Shown here piece after piece: positions 38,801 to 46,752 of a stretch of DNA of 64,000 nt (position 1 is its first letter; each line of letters starts with the position of its first letter). Location of the stretch: contig NZ_JBHUIW010000017.1 in the NCBI RefSeq assembly GCF_042682915.1, positions 62,001 through 126,000 of the forward strand. Reading direction: 5' to 3'. The notes beneath the pieces were generated by a model that worked only from the letters and a program-made list of their open reading frames with translations, searched no databases and had not been told where the DNA came from. The translations under genes and the position numbers were made by a program. Origin of the DNA: Rhodoplanes azumiensis (lineage in GTDB: Bacteria > Pseudomonadota > Alphaproteobacteria > Rhizobiales > Xanthobacteraceae).

Positions 38801-38950
38801 CCGACGATCTTCTGGGGGCCGATGGCCTATGCCATCATGGGGGGTCTCCTGGTGGCGACCGTGCTGACGCTGATCTTCCTGCCGGCCCTCTACGTCGCGG
38901 CGTTCCGGGCCAGGGAGCCGGCGGCGAGTCCACAGGGCGCGAGCCTTTAG
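35894..38950 (+). CDS. RND efflux pump permease
   Basis: Proton-driven inner-membrane exporter of 1018 residues, hydrophobe/amphiphile (AcrB-like) class. TM1 follows MSGPNLSAWALRHRS. The proton-relay Asp pair of TM4 is in LLVDDAMSTIDAMSMKLAEG, and GFIPIGFAKSSAGEY follows. The second half repeats the fold with GILALMGMIARNAVILIDQI and MIPIAPTIFWGPMA. Two large periplasmic loops are present. The operon continues, after only 14 bases, into an antiporter module, which is an unusual association. Confidence 0.95.
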   Translation: MSGPNLSAWALRHRSFVLYLMIAVTVAGLLSYVRLGRNEDPAFTFRAMVVEAAWPGATLADTLDQITDRLERTLKEVPNLDFMRSTTVPGRTTIFVNLKGSTPPGKVPDIWYEVRKRVADMRHTLPAGVVGPGFNDDFGDTFGIIYGLTADGFTQRELRDQAEAIRKRLLALADVSKVEILGAQDERVFIEFSTATLAGLGLDRAAIVSALRAQNAVSPAGAIQTGDETLVLRVSGAFESELDILDINIAAGGRLIRLRDIVTVRRGFADPPQPIFRVNGTQAVGLAVAMRDGGDILALGRDVKRIMAEVTADLPIGIEPVLVADQSAVVDTAIGEFMESLWQAIVIIMAVSVVSLGFRAGAVVALSIPLTLALVFPVMELISVDLQRISLGALIIALTLLVDDAMSTIDAMSMKLAEGASKEESAAFAYKTLAMPMLTGSFVTLAGFIPIGFAKSSAGEYTFSIFAVVSVALIASWVVAVLFTPLVGVALLPTPKGPSEPGRLVRLFRAVLIGAMRRRWVTILVTLACFAASIAALPLIPRQFFPSSDRPELLVDLRLPQNASIHASADASARLDKILAADPDVAHWSTYVGRGVIRFYLPLDVQLRNDFFSQLVVVAKDVSARERLRERLTKILAEEFPSAVSRIVPLELGPPVGWPVQYRIGGPDLAEVRAAAMLLASTIATDTRVRQINFDWMEPARKVRVRVDQDQVRLLGLSSEAIAGVLASVVSGNAVTQMRDGIYLVDVVVRATDEQRVSLSTLRNLQVGLPNGRTVPLGQFAVLEDEQEYPLIWRRDGLPTLTVQADVAPGVSSEAVVAALADKVAWVQRGLPAGYRIATGGTVEESAKSQASVFAVVPAMLFVTVTILMIQLQSFSRLALVLSVVPLGLIGIVAALLLFQKPLGFVAILGILALMGMIARNAVILIDQIETERGEGKSIWDAVIAAALSRLRPIVLTAISTVLGMIPIAPTIFWGPMAYAIMGGLLVATVLTLIFLPALYVAAFRAREPAASPQGASL

Positions 38951-38964
38951 CGGGGCGGCAGAGC

Positions 38965-39507
38965 ATGACGCAGCGGCAGCCCTCGCATTCGGACCATGCG
39001 TCGGTCCGGCCGGCGCTGGTCCGCGCCGTGCCGCTGTTCGGGCTGTGGGTGATCATGACCGGCACGGCCCCGGCCGATCTGCTGGTCGGTGTCGGCGTCG
39101 CCGCGCTGGCGACCCGGTTGAGCCTCGATCTTCTGCCGCCGACGTCTCGGCGATACGACCAGGCGGCGCTGGTCCGTCTCGTGATCCACTTCCTGTATCA
39201 GTCGGTGGTCGCCGGTCTCGACGTCGCGCGCCGTGCCTTCGATCCGCGGCTGCCGCTGCGGCCGGGCTTCGTGACCTATCCGGCGCGGAGTCCGTCCGGG
39301 CTGTTCCGCAGCGTCTTCACGGCCTGGACCAGCCTGCAGCCCGGAACGCTGCCGACCGGCCGCGCACCGGCGGGCGGTGACGCTGCGAGAGGCGACGAGC
39401 GCGGCATCGTCTATCATGCTCTCGACATCGACATCCCGGTCGTCGACCAGCTCGCCGCCGCGGAGGCGACACTCGCCCGGGTGGTCCGTGATGTGGGTGG
39501 TCCGTGA
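38965..39507 (+). CDS. mnhE: Na+/H+ antiporter subunit E (MrpE/MbhA-like)
   Basis: Membrane protein of 180 residues. It has two or three N-terminal spans (LFGLWVIMTGTAPADLLVGV) and a cytoplasmic domain with GFVTYPA and HALDIDIPVVDQ, corresponding to the conserved VHVLD region of subunit E. Start at the ATG at 38965. First gene of a six-gene module in which every junction is a four-base overlap (NTGA), implying strict translational coupling. Confidence 0.88.
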   Translation: MTQRQPSHSDHASVRPALVRAVPLFGLWVIMTGTAPADLLVGVGVAALATRLSLDLLPPTSRRYDQAALVRLVIHFLYQSVVAGLDVARRAFDPRLPLRPGFVTYPARSPSGLFRSVFTAWTSLQPGTLPTGRAPAGGDAARGDERGIVYHALDIDIPVVDQLAAAEATLARVVRDVGGP

Positions 39508-39812
39508 TGAACGAGTTCCTGACCGCCGCCGTCGGCTTGATCCTGATGTCGCTGGCCGTCGGCCTGGTGCGGGTGCTGCGCGGTCCCGGGGATGCCGACC
39601 GCATGATGGCGGCACAGCTCGTCGGCACGTGCGGCATCGCCGCGCTGCTGATCGTCGGCGTGATCGGCGCGACCGCGGCGGCGATCGACGTGGCGCTGGT
39701 GCTGGCGCTGCTCGCCGCGTTCGCTGGTGCCGCTTTCGCTGGCGCCGCCTTCGCGGCGCGCGCGCAGCGCGGGCCGGCTCCCGACACGCAACGGAAAACG
39801 GAGTCGCGATGA
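39504..39812 (+). CDS. mnhF: Na+/H+ antiporter subunit F (MrpF/MbhB-like)
   Basis: Small three-TM subunit of 102 residues with the family block VLRGPGDADRMMAAQLVGT. The GTG at 39504 keeps the four-base overlap with mnhE seen at all other junctions; an ATG lies at 39507. The C-terminus has an Ala/Gly-rich duplication (AGAAFAGAAFAA). Confidence 0.85.
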   Translation: MMNEFLTAAVGLILMSLAVGLVRVLRGPGDADRMMAAQLVGTCGIAALLIVGVIGATAAAIDVALVLALLAAFAGAAFAGAAFAARAQRGPAPDTQRKTESR

Positions 39813-40102
39813 GCGCCGTGCTTGACCTGATCACGATCGCCGCCGTGTCGTCCGGGGTGGTGTTCTTCCTCGCCGGGACGGTCGGGCTCATCCGCTTTCC
39901 CGACACGCTGACGCGGCTGCACGCCCTGACCAAGGCCGACAACCTCGGTCTCGGCCTGGTGGTGCTCGGCCTGCTGCCGCAGGTGGGCAGCGTCGCCGAC
40001 GCGGTCAAGCTCGTCTGCGTCTGGCTCATGGTGCTGCTGGCCGGCGCCACGGTGTCCCAGCTCGTCGCCGGGGCGGCGCGGCGCGAGGGGTCGTCGTCAT
40101 GA
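39809..40102 (+). CDS. mnhG: Na+/H+ antiporter subunit G (MrpG/MbhC-like)
   Basis: Three-TM subunit of 97 residues with the characteristic GTVGLIRFPDTLTRLHALTKADNLG. ATG at 39809 overlaps the mnhF stop and the gene's stop overlaps the next start at 40099. Part of the same coupled module. Confidence 0.9.
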   Translation: MSAVLDLITIAAVSSGVVFFLAGTVGLIRFPDTLTRLHALTKADNLGLGLVVLGLLPQVGSVADAVKLVCVWLMVLLAGATVSQLVAGAARREGSSS

Positions 40103-41046
40103 CCATCGTCCCGGCCCTCGACCTGTTCGTCGCCGGCATCGTGCTGGTCGTCGGCGTGTGGACGATCGTCGCCCGCGACACGATGTCGGCGGCGGTCGGC
40201 TTCGTCGCCTACGGCCTGCTGCTGGCACTGGTCTGGGTCCGTCTCGGCGCCCCCGATGTCGCCCTGACCGAGGCGGCCATCGGCAGCGGCCTCACCGGCG
40301 CGCTGCTGATCGCCGCCGCCGCCCGGCTGCGCGGGACCGCGGGGGCCGCCGCGGCCGAACGGCTCGGCACCGGCGGACGGGTGCTCGCGGCGCTGCTGTC
40401 GACGACCGTCGCCGGGATGGTCGCGGCCGTGCTGCTGGCGCTGCCCGAGCCGGCGCCGTCGCTCGCGCCGGCGGCGGCCGCCAATGCCGGCGCCACCGGC
40501 CTGGGCAATCCGATCACCAACGTGCTGATGGCGTTCCGGGCGATGGACACGATGCTGGAGAAGGTCGTGCTGGTGCTGGCGCTCGTCGGCGTCTGGTCGC
40601 TGGCGGACGATCGCGCCTGGGGCGGTCGTCCGCGCTCCTCTGACATGGCGGATCCCGACGGCGCGCTGGTGCTGCTGGCCCGGCTGCTGCCGCCGGTCGG
40701 CGTGGTGCTCGGAGTCGCCGTCCTGTGGATCAGCGCCGATCGGCCGGGCGGCGCGTTCCAGGGCGCGACGATCCTGGCCGCGATGTGGCTGCTGATCCTG
40801 ATGGCGGGTCTCGCCGACTTGCCCGCGACGGGCCGGCGGCGCTTGCGGCTGATGCTGGTCGCCGGCCCGGCCGTGTTTCTTGCGGTCGGGCTCGGCGGTC
40901 TCGTGTCGGGCGGCGCCTTCCTGTCCTATCCTCCGGCCTTCGCCAAGCCGGTGATCCTGGTGATCGAGTTCGCCATGATCCTGACCGTCGCGGCGACGCT
41001 CGCGCTCCTGGTGGCGGGGCCGCCCGAGAGGAGCACCGCGCCGTGA
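40099..41046 (+). CDS. Fused MbhD-MbhE-MnhB antiporter subunit
   Basis: 315-residue membrane protein combining three subunits. Residues 1-80 are MbhD/DUF4040-like (APDVALTEAAIGSGL). Residues about 90-170 are MbhE-like (NVLMAFRAMDTMLEKVVLVL, matching the FRxxDTLGE region at the C-terminus of MrpA). Residues about 170-315 are MnhB (ARLLPPVGVVLGVAVLWIS, ADRPGGAFQGATILAA). In ordinary Mrp operons the first two domains belong to MrpA; here no MrpA is present. Start and stop both overlap neighbours by four bases. Confidence 0.85.
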   Translation: MTIVPALDLFVAGIVLVVGVWTIVARDTMSAAVGFVAYGLLLALVWVRLGAPDVALTEAAIGSGLTGALLIAAAARLRGTAGAAAAERLGTGGRVLAALLSTTVAGMVAAVLLALPEPAPSLAPAAAANAGATGLGNPITNVLMAFRAMDTMLEKVVLVLALVGVWSLADDRAWGGRPRSSDMADPDGALVLLARLLPPVGVVLGVAVLWISADRPGGAFQGATILAAMWLLILMAGLADLPATGRRRLRLMLVAGPAVFLAVGLGGLVSGGAFLSYPPAFAKPVILVIEFAMILTVAATLALLVAGPPERSTAP

Positions 41047-41384
41047 GCGAGACGACCGTGTTCGCCCTCGCCGCCGCCGCGCTCGTCGGGCTCGGCCTCT
41101 ACGGTGCGATCGTCGATCCGCGCCCGCTGCGAAAGATCCTCGCCTTCAATCTGCTCGGCAGCGGCGTGTTCCTGATCTTCGGCGTCGTCGCCCGGCGCGG
41201 CGCGGCGGCCGGATTCGCGGGGGATCCGGTGCCGCAGGCTCTGGTCATCACCGGCATCGTCGTCGCCTTCTCGGCGACGGCGCTCGCCACTGCGCTGCTG
41301 CGGCGCCTCGTCGACCTGGCCGGGACGGCCTCGCTGCGCGACGGTGCCGCAGACGCCGGCCGTCACGCGCCGCCGGACGCGTGA
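41043..41384 (+). CDS. mnhC: Na+/H+ antiporter subunit C (MrpC/NuoK-like)
   Basis: NuoK-like three-TM subunit of 113 residues with a conserved core KILAFNLLGSGVFLIFG and DPVPQALVITGIVVAFSATA. Start is the GTG at 41043 overlapping the previous stop (GTGA). It partners the NuoM/N-like subunit encoded next. Confidence 0.9.
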   Translation: MSETTVFALAAAALVGLGLYGAIVDPRPLRKILAFNLLGSGVFLIFGVVARRGAAAGFAGDPVPQALVITGIVVAFSATALATALLRRLVDLAGTASLRDGAADAGRHAPPDA

Positions 41385-43177
41385 TGGCGAGCCCGGTCCC
41401 CGTCCTGGAGCCGGCGACCTGGGGCGGCGCCCTGCTGGTGACGGCGATCGTGATTCCGGTCGCCGCGGCACTCCTCGGCGTCGTCGCCGGCGGCCGACGC
41501 CCGGCCTGGATCGGGCTCGCCGCGCTGCCGCTCGGTCTCGTGGTGACGATCGCGATCGCGACGGGCGTGGCGAGCGACGGAGGTCTCGTCTACCGGCTCG
41601 GTGGCTGGGCCCCGCCGCTCGGGGTCGCGTTGCGGGCCGACGGCCTGTCCGCCGTCATGCTGGTGCTGGCGGCCGGGGTCGTCACGGCGATCGGCGTCTA
41701 TGCGTGGTCGGACGTCCGGATCGCCGGGGGCGTGCCCGAGCAGCGCGCGCCCTACGCCTTCTGGATCCTGCTGCTCGGCGTATGGGCCGGCCTGAACACG
41801 GTCTTCCTCGCCGGCGACCTGTTCACGCTCTACGTGGCGCTGGAGATCCTCACCTTCGCGGCGGTGCCGCTGGTCTGCCTCGAGGGAACACCGGAGACCG
41901 TGCAGGCGGCGCTGCGTTATCTGCTGTTCGCCCTCGTCGGCTCGGTGCTGTATCTCGGCGGCGTCACGCTGCTCTACGGCGCCTATGGCACGCTCGACGT
42001 CGTCCTCCTGGCGCAGCGCGTGACGGCGACGCCGGCGGGGCTGGTCGCCGCCGCGCTGATGACGGTCGGGCTGCTGGCCAAGACCGCGCTGGTGCCGCTG
42101 CATCTGTGGCTGCCGCCGGCCCATGCCGGGGCGCCGCCGGCCGGCAGCGCGCTCTTGTCGGCGCTGGTCGTCAAGGGCTCGTTCTTCATCGTCGTGCGGC
42201 TTTGGTTCGACGTGATGCCGAGCTTGGCGACCGTCGCGGCGACGCAGCTCGTCTCGGCGCTCGGCGCCGCCGCGGTGCTGCTCGGCAGCCTGGTCGCGCT
42301 GCGCCAGGAGCGGCTGAAGCTGCTGATCGCCTACTCGACACTGGCCCAGATCGGCTACCTGTTCCTGATGTTCACGCTCGCCTTCGACGTCGACGCGGCG
42401 GCGATGCAGAGGGGTGGCGCGCTGGCCGGCGGGATGCTGCAGGCGATGTCGCACGCCGCCGCCAAGGCCGCGATGTTCATGGCCGCGGGCGCGATCTACG
42501 CGGCGCTCGGTCACGACCGGATCGCCGATCTCGCCGGGGCCGGCCGCCGCGTGCCGGGCGCCGTCGCCGCCTTCGCGCTCGGCGGCGTCGCGCTGGTGGG
42601 GCTGCCGCCGGGCGGGGCGTATCTGGCCAAGGAGCTCTTGCTGCGCGCCGCCGCCGATACCGGGCAGTGGTGGTGGGCCGTGGTGATCCAGGCCGGCGGA
42701 GCCTTCACGGCCGCCTATTTGGTGCTGGTGCTCGCCCGTGTCTTCCGCCCGGCGACCGCGACGCCGACCGACGCCGCACAGGCGGATCGCATGGCACCGC
42801 GCGGCGTCGCATGGTCGCAACAGGCCGCGGCACTGGCGCTCGCCGCGTCCTCGCTGTCGCTCGGGCTGATCGACTGGAGCCCGTGGCTTCCGGTTGCGCC
42901 AGGCAGCCGCCTGACGGCGTCGCTCGCAGACACGATCGCGGCGTCGGCGTGGCCGCTGGCGGCCGGTGCCGGGCTGGCCGTCCTGATCGGGCGCTGGACG
43001 CCGTCCCGCGCGCCGACGTCGGCCGCGGCCGTGCTCGCCCCGTTGCGCCACGCCGGCGGCGCGCTCGGGACCGGCGCCTGCCGGATCGACGGCTCGCTTC
43101 GGCGGTGGCCGGTGGCGGGACTGTCACTGCTGGCGCTGGCGATCGTGCTCGGCATCGCCTTGTCGGCACGACCGTGA
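41381..43177 (+). CDS. mnhD: Na+/H+ antiporter subunit D (MrpD/NuoN-like, proton channel)
   Basis: 598-residue polytopic protein of the complex I antiporter family. The conserved TM5 Glu is in LYVALEILTF, the broken-helix Lys in LLAKTALVPLHLWLPPAHAG and the second Lys in HAAAKAAMFMAAGAIY. It is the only large ion-channel subunit in the module, since no MrpA (NuoL-like) gene occurs. GTG at 41381 keeps the overlap pattern; ATG at 41384 is the alternative. Last gene of the operon. Confidence 0.9.
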   Translation: MMASPVPVLEPATWGGALLVTAIVIPVAAALLGVVAGGRRPAWIGLAALPLGLVVTIAIATGVASDGGLVYRLGGWAPPLGVALRADGLSAVMLVLAAGVVTAIGVYAWSDVRIAGGVPEQRAPYAFWILLLGVWAGLNTVFLAGDLFTLYVALEILTFAAVPLVCLEGTPETVQAALRYLLFALVGSVLYLGGVTLLYGAYGTLDVVLLAQRVTATPAGLVAAALMTVGLLAKTALVPLHLWLPPAHAGAPPAGSALLSALVVKGSFFIVVRLWFDVMPSLATVAATQLVSALGAAAVLLGSLVALRQERLKLLIAYSTLAQIGYLFLMFTLAFDVDAAAMQRGGALAGGMLQAMSHAAAKAAMFMAAGAIYAALGHDRIADLAGAGRRVPGAVAAFALGGVALVGLPPGGAYLAKELLLRAAADTGQWWWAVVIQAGGAFTAAYLVLVLARVFRPATATPTDAAQADRMAPRGVAWSQQAAALALAASSLSLGLIDWSPWLPVAPGSRLTASLADTIAASAWPLAAGAGLAVLIGRWTPSRAPTSAAAVLAPLRHAGGALGTGACRIDGSLRRWPVAGLSLLALAIVLGIALSARP

Positions 43178-43189
43178 GCTCCGGTCGCG

Positions 43190-43560
43190 GGGACGCGCGC
43201 GACGGACGCAAGGTCTGGTCGGAGCAAGGCGACGCGCTGTCCGACCGCGAGAACCTCTCCCGCCCTCGACCGCCGGCGCCGCGTCGCCGTCGACACCGAC
43301 GGTCGGCTTCTGTGGGTGAACCTCACGCCGGCCGGCATCTCCGACAGCGTCGGCGCCCTCATGATCCCGGCGGTGATCCGTGCGAGATGGCCGGGGATCG
43401 CGCATCTCTGCACCGACAGCGATGGTGACCGGGCCAGGCTGATGGACAAGGCCGAGCAACTCGATGTCGTGATCGAGATGATCCGCCGCATCGACGGGCA
43501 GCGCCGACCACCTCGGCGGCTCGCATCTCATGATCGGCCCATTCCTCGGCGTCTCGACGG
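43190..43560 (+). pseudogene. Decayed IS5-like transposase remnant
   Basis: Scraps of a DDE transposase are readable. DGRKV occurs near 43203. Then come VAVDTDGRLLWVNLTPAG, SDSVGALMIPAVI, AHLCTDSDGDRARLMDKAEQ and DVVIEMIRRIDGQ (about 43286-43505). These line up with the IS5-family blocks HILVDTLGLLL..VHPADVQDRDG, the ADGGYxG segment and VEVVKRxDG seen in the intact element at 57662. Frames are broken at both ends and the second catalytic Asp context is altered (ADGGY has become TDSDGD). Confidence 0.65.
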
Positions 43561-43803
43561 CGGAGAAATGTCTCGTTGACAGACGTCCCCTTCCATCGGA
43601 CTTGGGTTCGCCGGGAGCCGGACTTCAGGGTCGTGACGGTCGCCGCGGCGTGTCGGGTACGGGTGTGCCGAGGCGTCGAGAAACCGGAAGACGCGTCGCA
43701 TCCGGGTGGTCGCATCGTGGCGGTCGCACCCGGGCGGTCGCATCGGGGCGTAGGGTCAGATGCACACGGGTCGCGCCACATGCATCAATCCGAACGAATA
43801 ACG
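43561..43803. other. Spacer with short direct repeats before dusA
   Basis: Non-coding stretch containing three or four imperfect copies of a GGTCGCATCGGG-like unit (about 43690-43755). An AT-richer leader (GAACGAATAACG) lies immediately before dusA. No gene recognised. Confidence 0.4.
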
Positions 43804-44823
43804 ATGAAAAATCAATTATATCGCTTCTGTGTCGCCCCGATGATGGACTGGACGGACCGTCCGTGCCGCGCTTTTCACCGGGCGCTGACGCGAAAAGCGC
43901 GGCTCTACACCGAGATGGTGACCACGGGCGCGGTGCTGCGCGGGGACCGGGCGCGTCTCCTGCGGTTCGACCCGAGCGAGCATCCGGTCGCCGTGCAGCT
44001 CGGCGGCAGCGAGCCGGCGGCGCTCGCCGCGGCGGCGCGCATTTGCGCCGACATGGGCTACGACGAGGTGAACCTCAATGTCGGCTGCCCGTCCGACCGG
44101 GTGCAGGAGGGGCGGTTCGGCGCCTGCCTGATGGCGGAGCCGCGGCTCGTCGGCGACTGCGTCGCCGCCATGAAGGCGGCCGTCGCCGTGCCGGTCACGG
44201 TCAAGTGCCGCATCGGCATCGACGACCAGGATCCGGAAGCCGCGCTCGACACGCTGGCCGACGCCGTGGTGGCGGCCGGCGCCGACGCCCTGATCGTGCA
44301 CGCCCGCAAGGCCTGGCTGCAGGGCCTGTCGCCGCGGGAGAACCGCGACGTGCCGCCGCTCGACTACGAGCGCGTCTACCGGCTGAAGGCGCGGCTGCCG
44401 CAGGTGCCGATCGTCATCAACGGCGGCATCGGCACGATCCCGGCGGCGGCCGAGCACCTCAGGCACGTCGACGGCGTGATGCTGGGCCGCGCCGCCTACC
44501 AGGAGCCTTGGCGGCTGCTCGCCGTCGATCCCCTTCTGTTCGGCACTGCGGCTCCGGCCGCGAGTCTCCATGAAGCGGTCGAGCAGTTCATTCCTTGGAT
44601 CGAGCGCGAGCTCGCGACCGGCGAGCGACTCTACGCCACCGCGCGGCATATGCTCGGCCTGTTCCAGGGCATCCCGGGCGCGCGCGCCTATCGCCGGCAT
44701 CTGGCGACCGAAGCCGTGAAGCCGAGCGCCGGCATCGACGTGCTGCGCGCTGCACTGGCCTTGGTGCAGCGGTCGGATCGCGTGTCGGCCTCGACCAGCG
44801 AAGCCGACGACGCGGCCGCCTGA
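43804..44823 (+). CDS. dusA: tRNA-dihydrouridine(20/20a) synthase
   Basis: FMN-dependent reduction of uridine 20/20a in the tRNA D-loop. 339 residues: the N-terminal CVAPMMDWTDRPCRAFHR, the LYTEMVTTGA strand, catalytic Cys in NVGCPSDRVQEGRFGACLM, VKCRIGIDD and INGGIGT are all DusA-type. The start at 43804 (MKNQLYRFCVAPMMDWTD) matches the family; an ATG at 43780 is the alternative. Confidence 0.95.
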   Translation: MKNQLYRFCVAPMMDWTDRPCRAFHRALTRKARLYTEMVTTGAVLRGDRARLLRFDPSEHPVAVQLGGSEPAALAAAARICADMGYDEVNLNVGCPSDRVQEGRFGACLMAEPRLVGDCVAAMKAAVAVPVTVKCRIGIDDQDPEAALDTLADAVVAAGADALIVHARKAWLQGLSPRENRDVPPLDYERVYRLKARLPQVPIVINGGIGTIPAAAEHLRHVDGVMLGRAAYQEPWRLLAVDPLLFGTAAPAASLHEAVEQFIPWIERELATGERLYATARHMLGLFQGIPGARAYRRHLATEAVKPSAGIDVLRAALALVQRSDRVSASTSEADDAAA

Positions 44824-44956
44824 ACCGAAGTTCGGCCGCGCCGGCTCGGCGCCTCCTCAACCACGCATGCGTCCACGGCGGCCCAGTCGCGCATCCGGCG
44901 GCTTGGCGGACGATGAAAACTCTGCGACACACGGCCGCTGAACGGAGATTTACAGC

Positions 44957-45787
44957 ATGTGGAACGTGCCGGTCGGCGAGCTCGCCGTGCTCGCCTTGGC
45001 CATCGCGGGCGGTGGCGTGGTGACGGGGATTCTCGCCGGGGCGTTCGGTATCGGCGGCGGCGCCGTGCTGGTGCCGGTGCTGTTCGAGATTTTCCGGCTG
45101 ATCGGTGTCGACGACGAGGTCCGCATGCAGCTCTGCATCGGCACCTCGCTCGCCATCATCGTGCCGACCGCGTTCCGCTCCTACAAGACCCACAAGTCCA
45201 AGGGCCTGGCCCTGCAGGACGTGGTCAAGTTGTGGACCGTGCCGGTGGTCGCCGGCGTCGTCGTCGGCTCCGCCCTCGCGGTCGTCGCGCCGGGCGACCT
45301 GTTCAAGACCGTCTTCGCCGTCATCCAGACCACCATCGCGATCAAGATGCTGTTCCTCGGCGACCGCGTGTTCATCGCCGACGCGCTGCCGGGCCCGGTC
45401 ACGATGCGAGTCTACGGCGCCGTCATCGGGCTGCTCTCGGCCATGATGGGGGTCGGCGGCGGCGCCATGGCGACCATGTTGCTCACCCTCTACAAGCGGC
45501 CGATCCACAACGCGGTCGCCACCTCGGCGGGCTTGGGCGTGCCGATCGCCGTCACCGGCACGATCGGCTACATGCTGGCCGGCATCCCGCACATGGGCGA
45601 CCTGCCGCCGCTGTCGGTCGGCTTCGTCTCGGTCATCGGCTTCGTGCTGATGGCGCCGATCTCGACCTACACGGCGAAGTTCGGTGCGCTGATCGCCCAC
45701 CGCACCTCGCGCCGGCATCTCGAGGTCGCCTTCGGCGTGTTCCTGATCCTCACCGCGGCCCGCATCCTCTACAGCGCGGTGACCTGA
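44957..45787 (+). CDS. TauE/SafE family sulfite/organosulfonate exporter, copy 1
   Basis: Inner-membrane protein of 276 residues, about eight spans in two homologous halves. Each half has the family glycine motif: GILAGAFGIGGGAVLVPVL in the first and GLLSAMMGVGGGAMATMLL in the second. Start at the ATG at 44957. It is followed after 60 bases by a close paralogue, a tandem duplication. The transported anion is unknown. Confidence 0.9.
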   Translation: MWNVPVGELAVLALAIAGGGVVTGILAGAFGIGGGAVLVPVLFEIFRLIGVDDEVRMQLCIGTSLAIIVPTAFRSYKTHKSKGLALQDVVKLWTVPVVAGVVVGSALAVVAPGDLFKTVFAVIQTTIAIKMLFLGDRVFIADALPGPVTMRVYGAVIGLLSAMMGVGGGAMATMLLTLYKRPIHNAVATSAGLGVPIAVTGTIGYMLAGIPHMGDLPPLSVGFVSVIGFVLMAPISTYTAKFGALIAHRTSRRHLEVAFGVFLILTAARILYSAVT

Positions 45788-45847
45788 GGTGAGTGCCGCG
45801 TCGCGCCGCTCCCGGCTCGCGCCTGCGGTTCCCGGGAGCGCCCCGTG

Positions 45848-46672
45848 ATGCCGAGCGTGCCGGTCGGCGAGCTGGTCGTTCTCGTCCTCGCCGTCACGAT
45901 CGGCGGCGTCGTCACCGGGATCATCGCCGGGTTGTTCGGCGTCGGCGGCGGTGCCGTGCTGGTGCCGGTGCTGTTCGAGATCTTCCGCCTCGTCGGCGTG
46001 CCCGACGCGGTGCGCTTCCAGCTCTGCGTCGGCACCTCGCTCGCCATCATCGCGCCGACGGCGTGGCGTTCCTATCGCAGCCACCGCGTCGCGGGCGCCG
46101 CCATGCCCGAGGTGGTGCGGCTGTGGACCGCGCCGGTGGTGATCGGCGTCGCGCTCGGCGCGGCGCTCGCCGTCGTCGCGCCCTCGGCGCTGTTCAAGAT
46201 CGTGTTCGGCTGCACGGCCGGCCTCACGGCCTTGAAGATGCTGATCCTCGGCAACCGCCTCGTCATCGCGCCGACCCTGCCGGGGCCGTGGCCGATGCGC
46301 GCCGCCGCTTTCGTCATCGGTCTCCTGTCGTCGCTGATGGGGGTCGGCGGCGGCGCCCTGGCGACCATGATGCTGACCTTCTACGGCACGCCGATCCATG
46401 CCGCGGTCGCGACCTCGGCCGGGCTCGGCGTGCCGATCGCCGTCACGGGCACGTTCGGCTACATGCTGGCCGGGCTTCCGCACATGCGCGAGATGCCGCC
46501 GTTCTCGATCGGCTACGTGTCGTTGGTCGGCTTCGCCGTGATCGCGCCGATCTCCACCTGGACCGCGAAGTTCGGCGCCGTGATCGCCCATCGCCTGTCG
46601 CGGCGGACGCTCGAGGTCGCCTTCGGCCTCTTTCTGCTCGGCACGGCGATCCGGATATTGTTCAGCGTCTGA
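45848..46672 (+). CDS. TauE/SafE family exporter, copy 2
   Basis: 274 residues, closely similar along its whole length to the preceding gene: the same MPSVPVGEL-type start, LVPVLFEIFRLVGVPDAVR, CVGTSLAIIAPTAWRSYRSH, MGVGGGALATMMLTFYGTPI and YMLAGLPHMREMPP. Start at the ATG at 45848 (GTG at 45845 also in frame). The pair is a tandem duplication that has diverged mainly in loop residues. They may act as a heteromer or have split specificity; neither is shown. Confidence 0.9.
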   Translation: MPSVPVGELVVLVLAVTIGGVVTGIIAGLFGVGGGAVLVPVLFEIFRLVGVPDAVRFQLCVGTSLAIIAPTAWRSYRSHRVAGAAMPEVVRLWTAPVVIGVALGAALAVVAPSALFKIVFGCTAGLTALKMLILGNRLVIAPTLPGPWPMRAAAFVIGLLSSLMGVGGGALATMMLTFYGTPIHAAVATSAGLGVPIAVTGTFGYMLAGLPHMREMPPFSIGYVSLVGFAVIAPISTWTAKFGAVIAHRLSRRTLEVAFGLFLLGTAIRILFSV

Positions 46673-46752
46673 GACCGGCCGCCGCCGCCTCGGCGCCGTC
46701 ATGCGTGGGCGCGACCCACGCATCCATCCCCCAAATACGGCGTTGCACGTTC

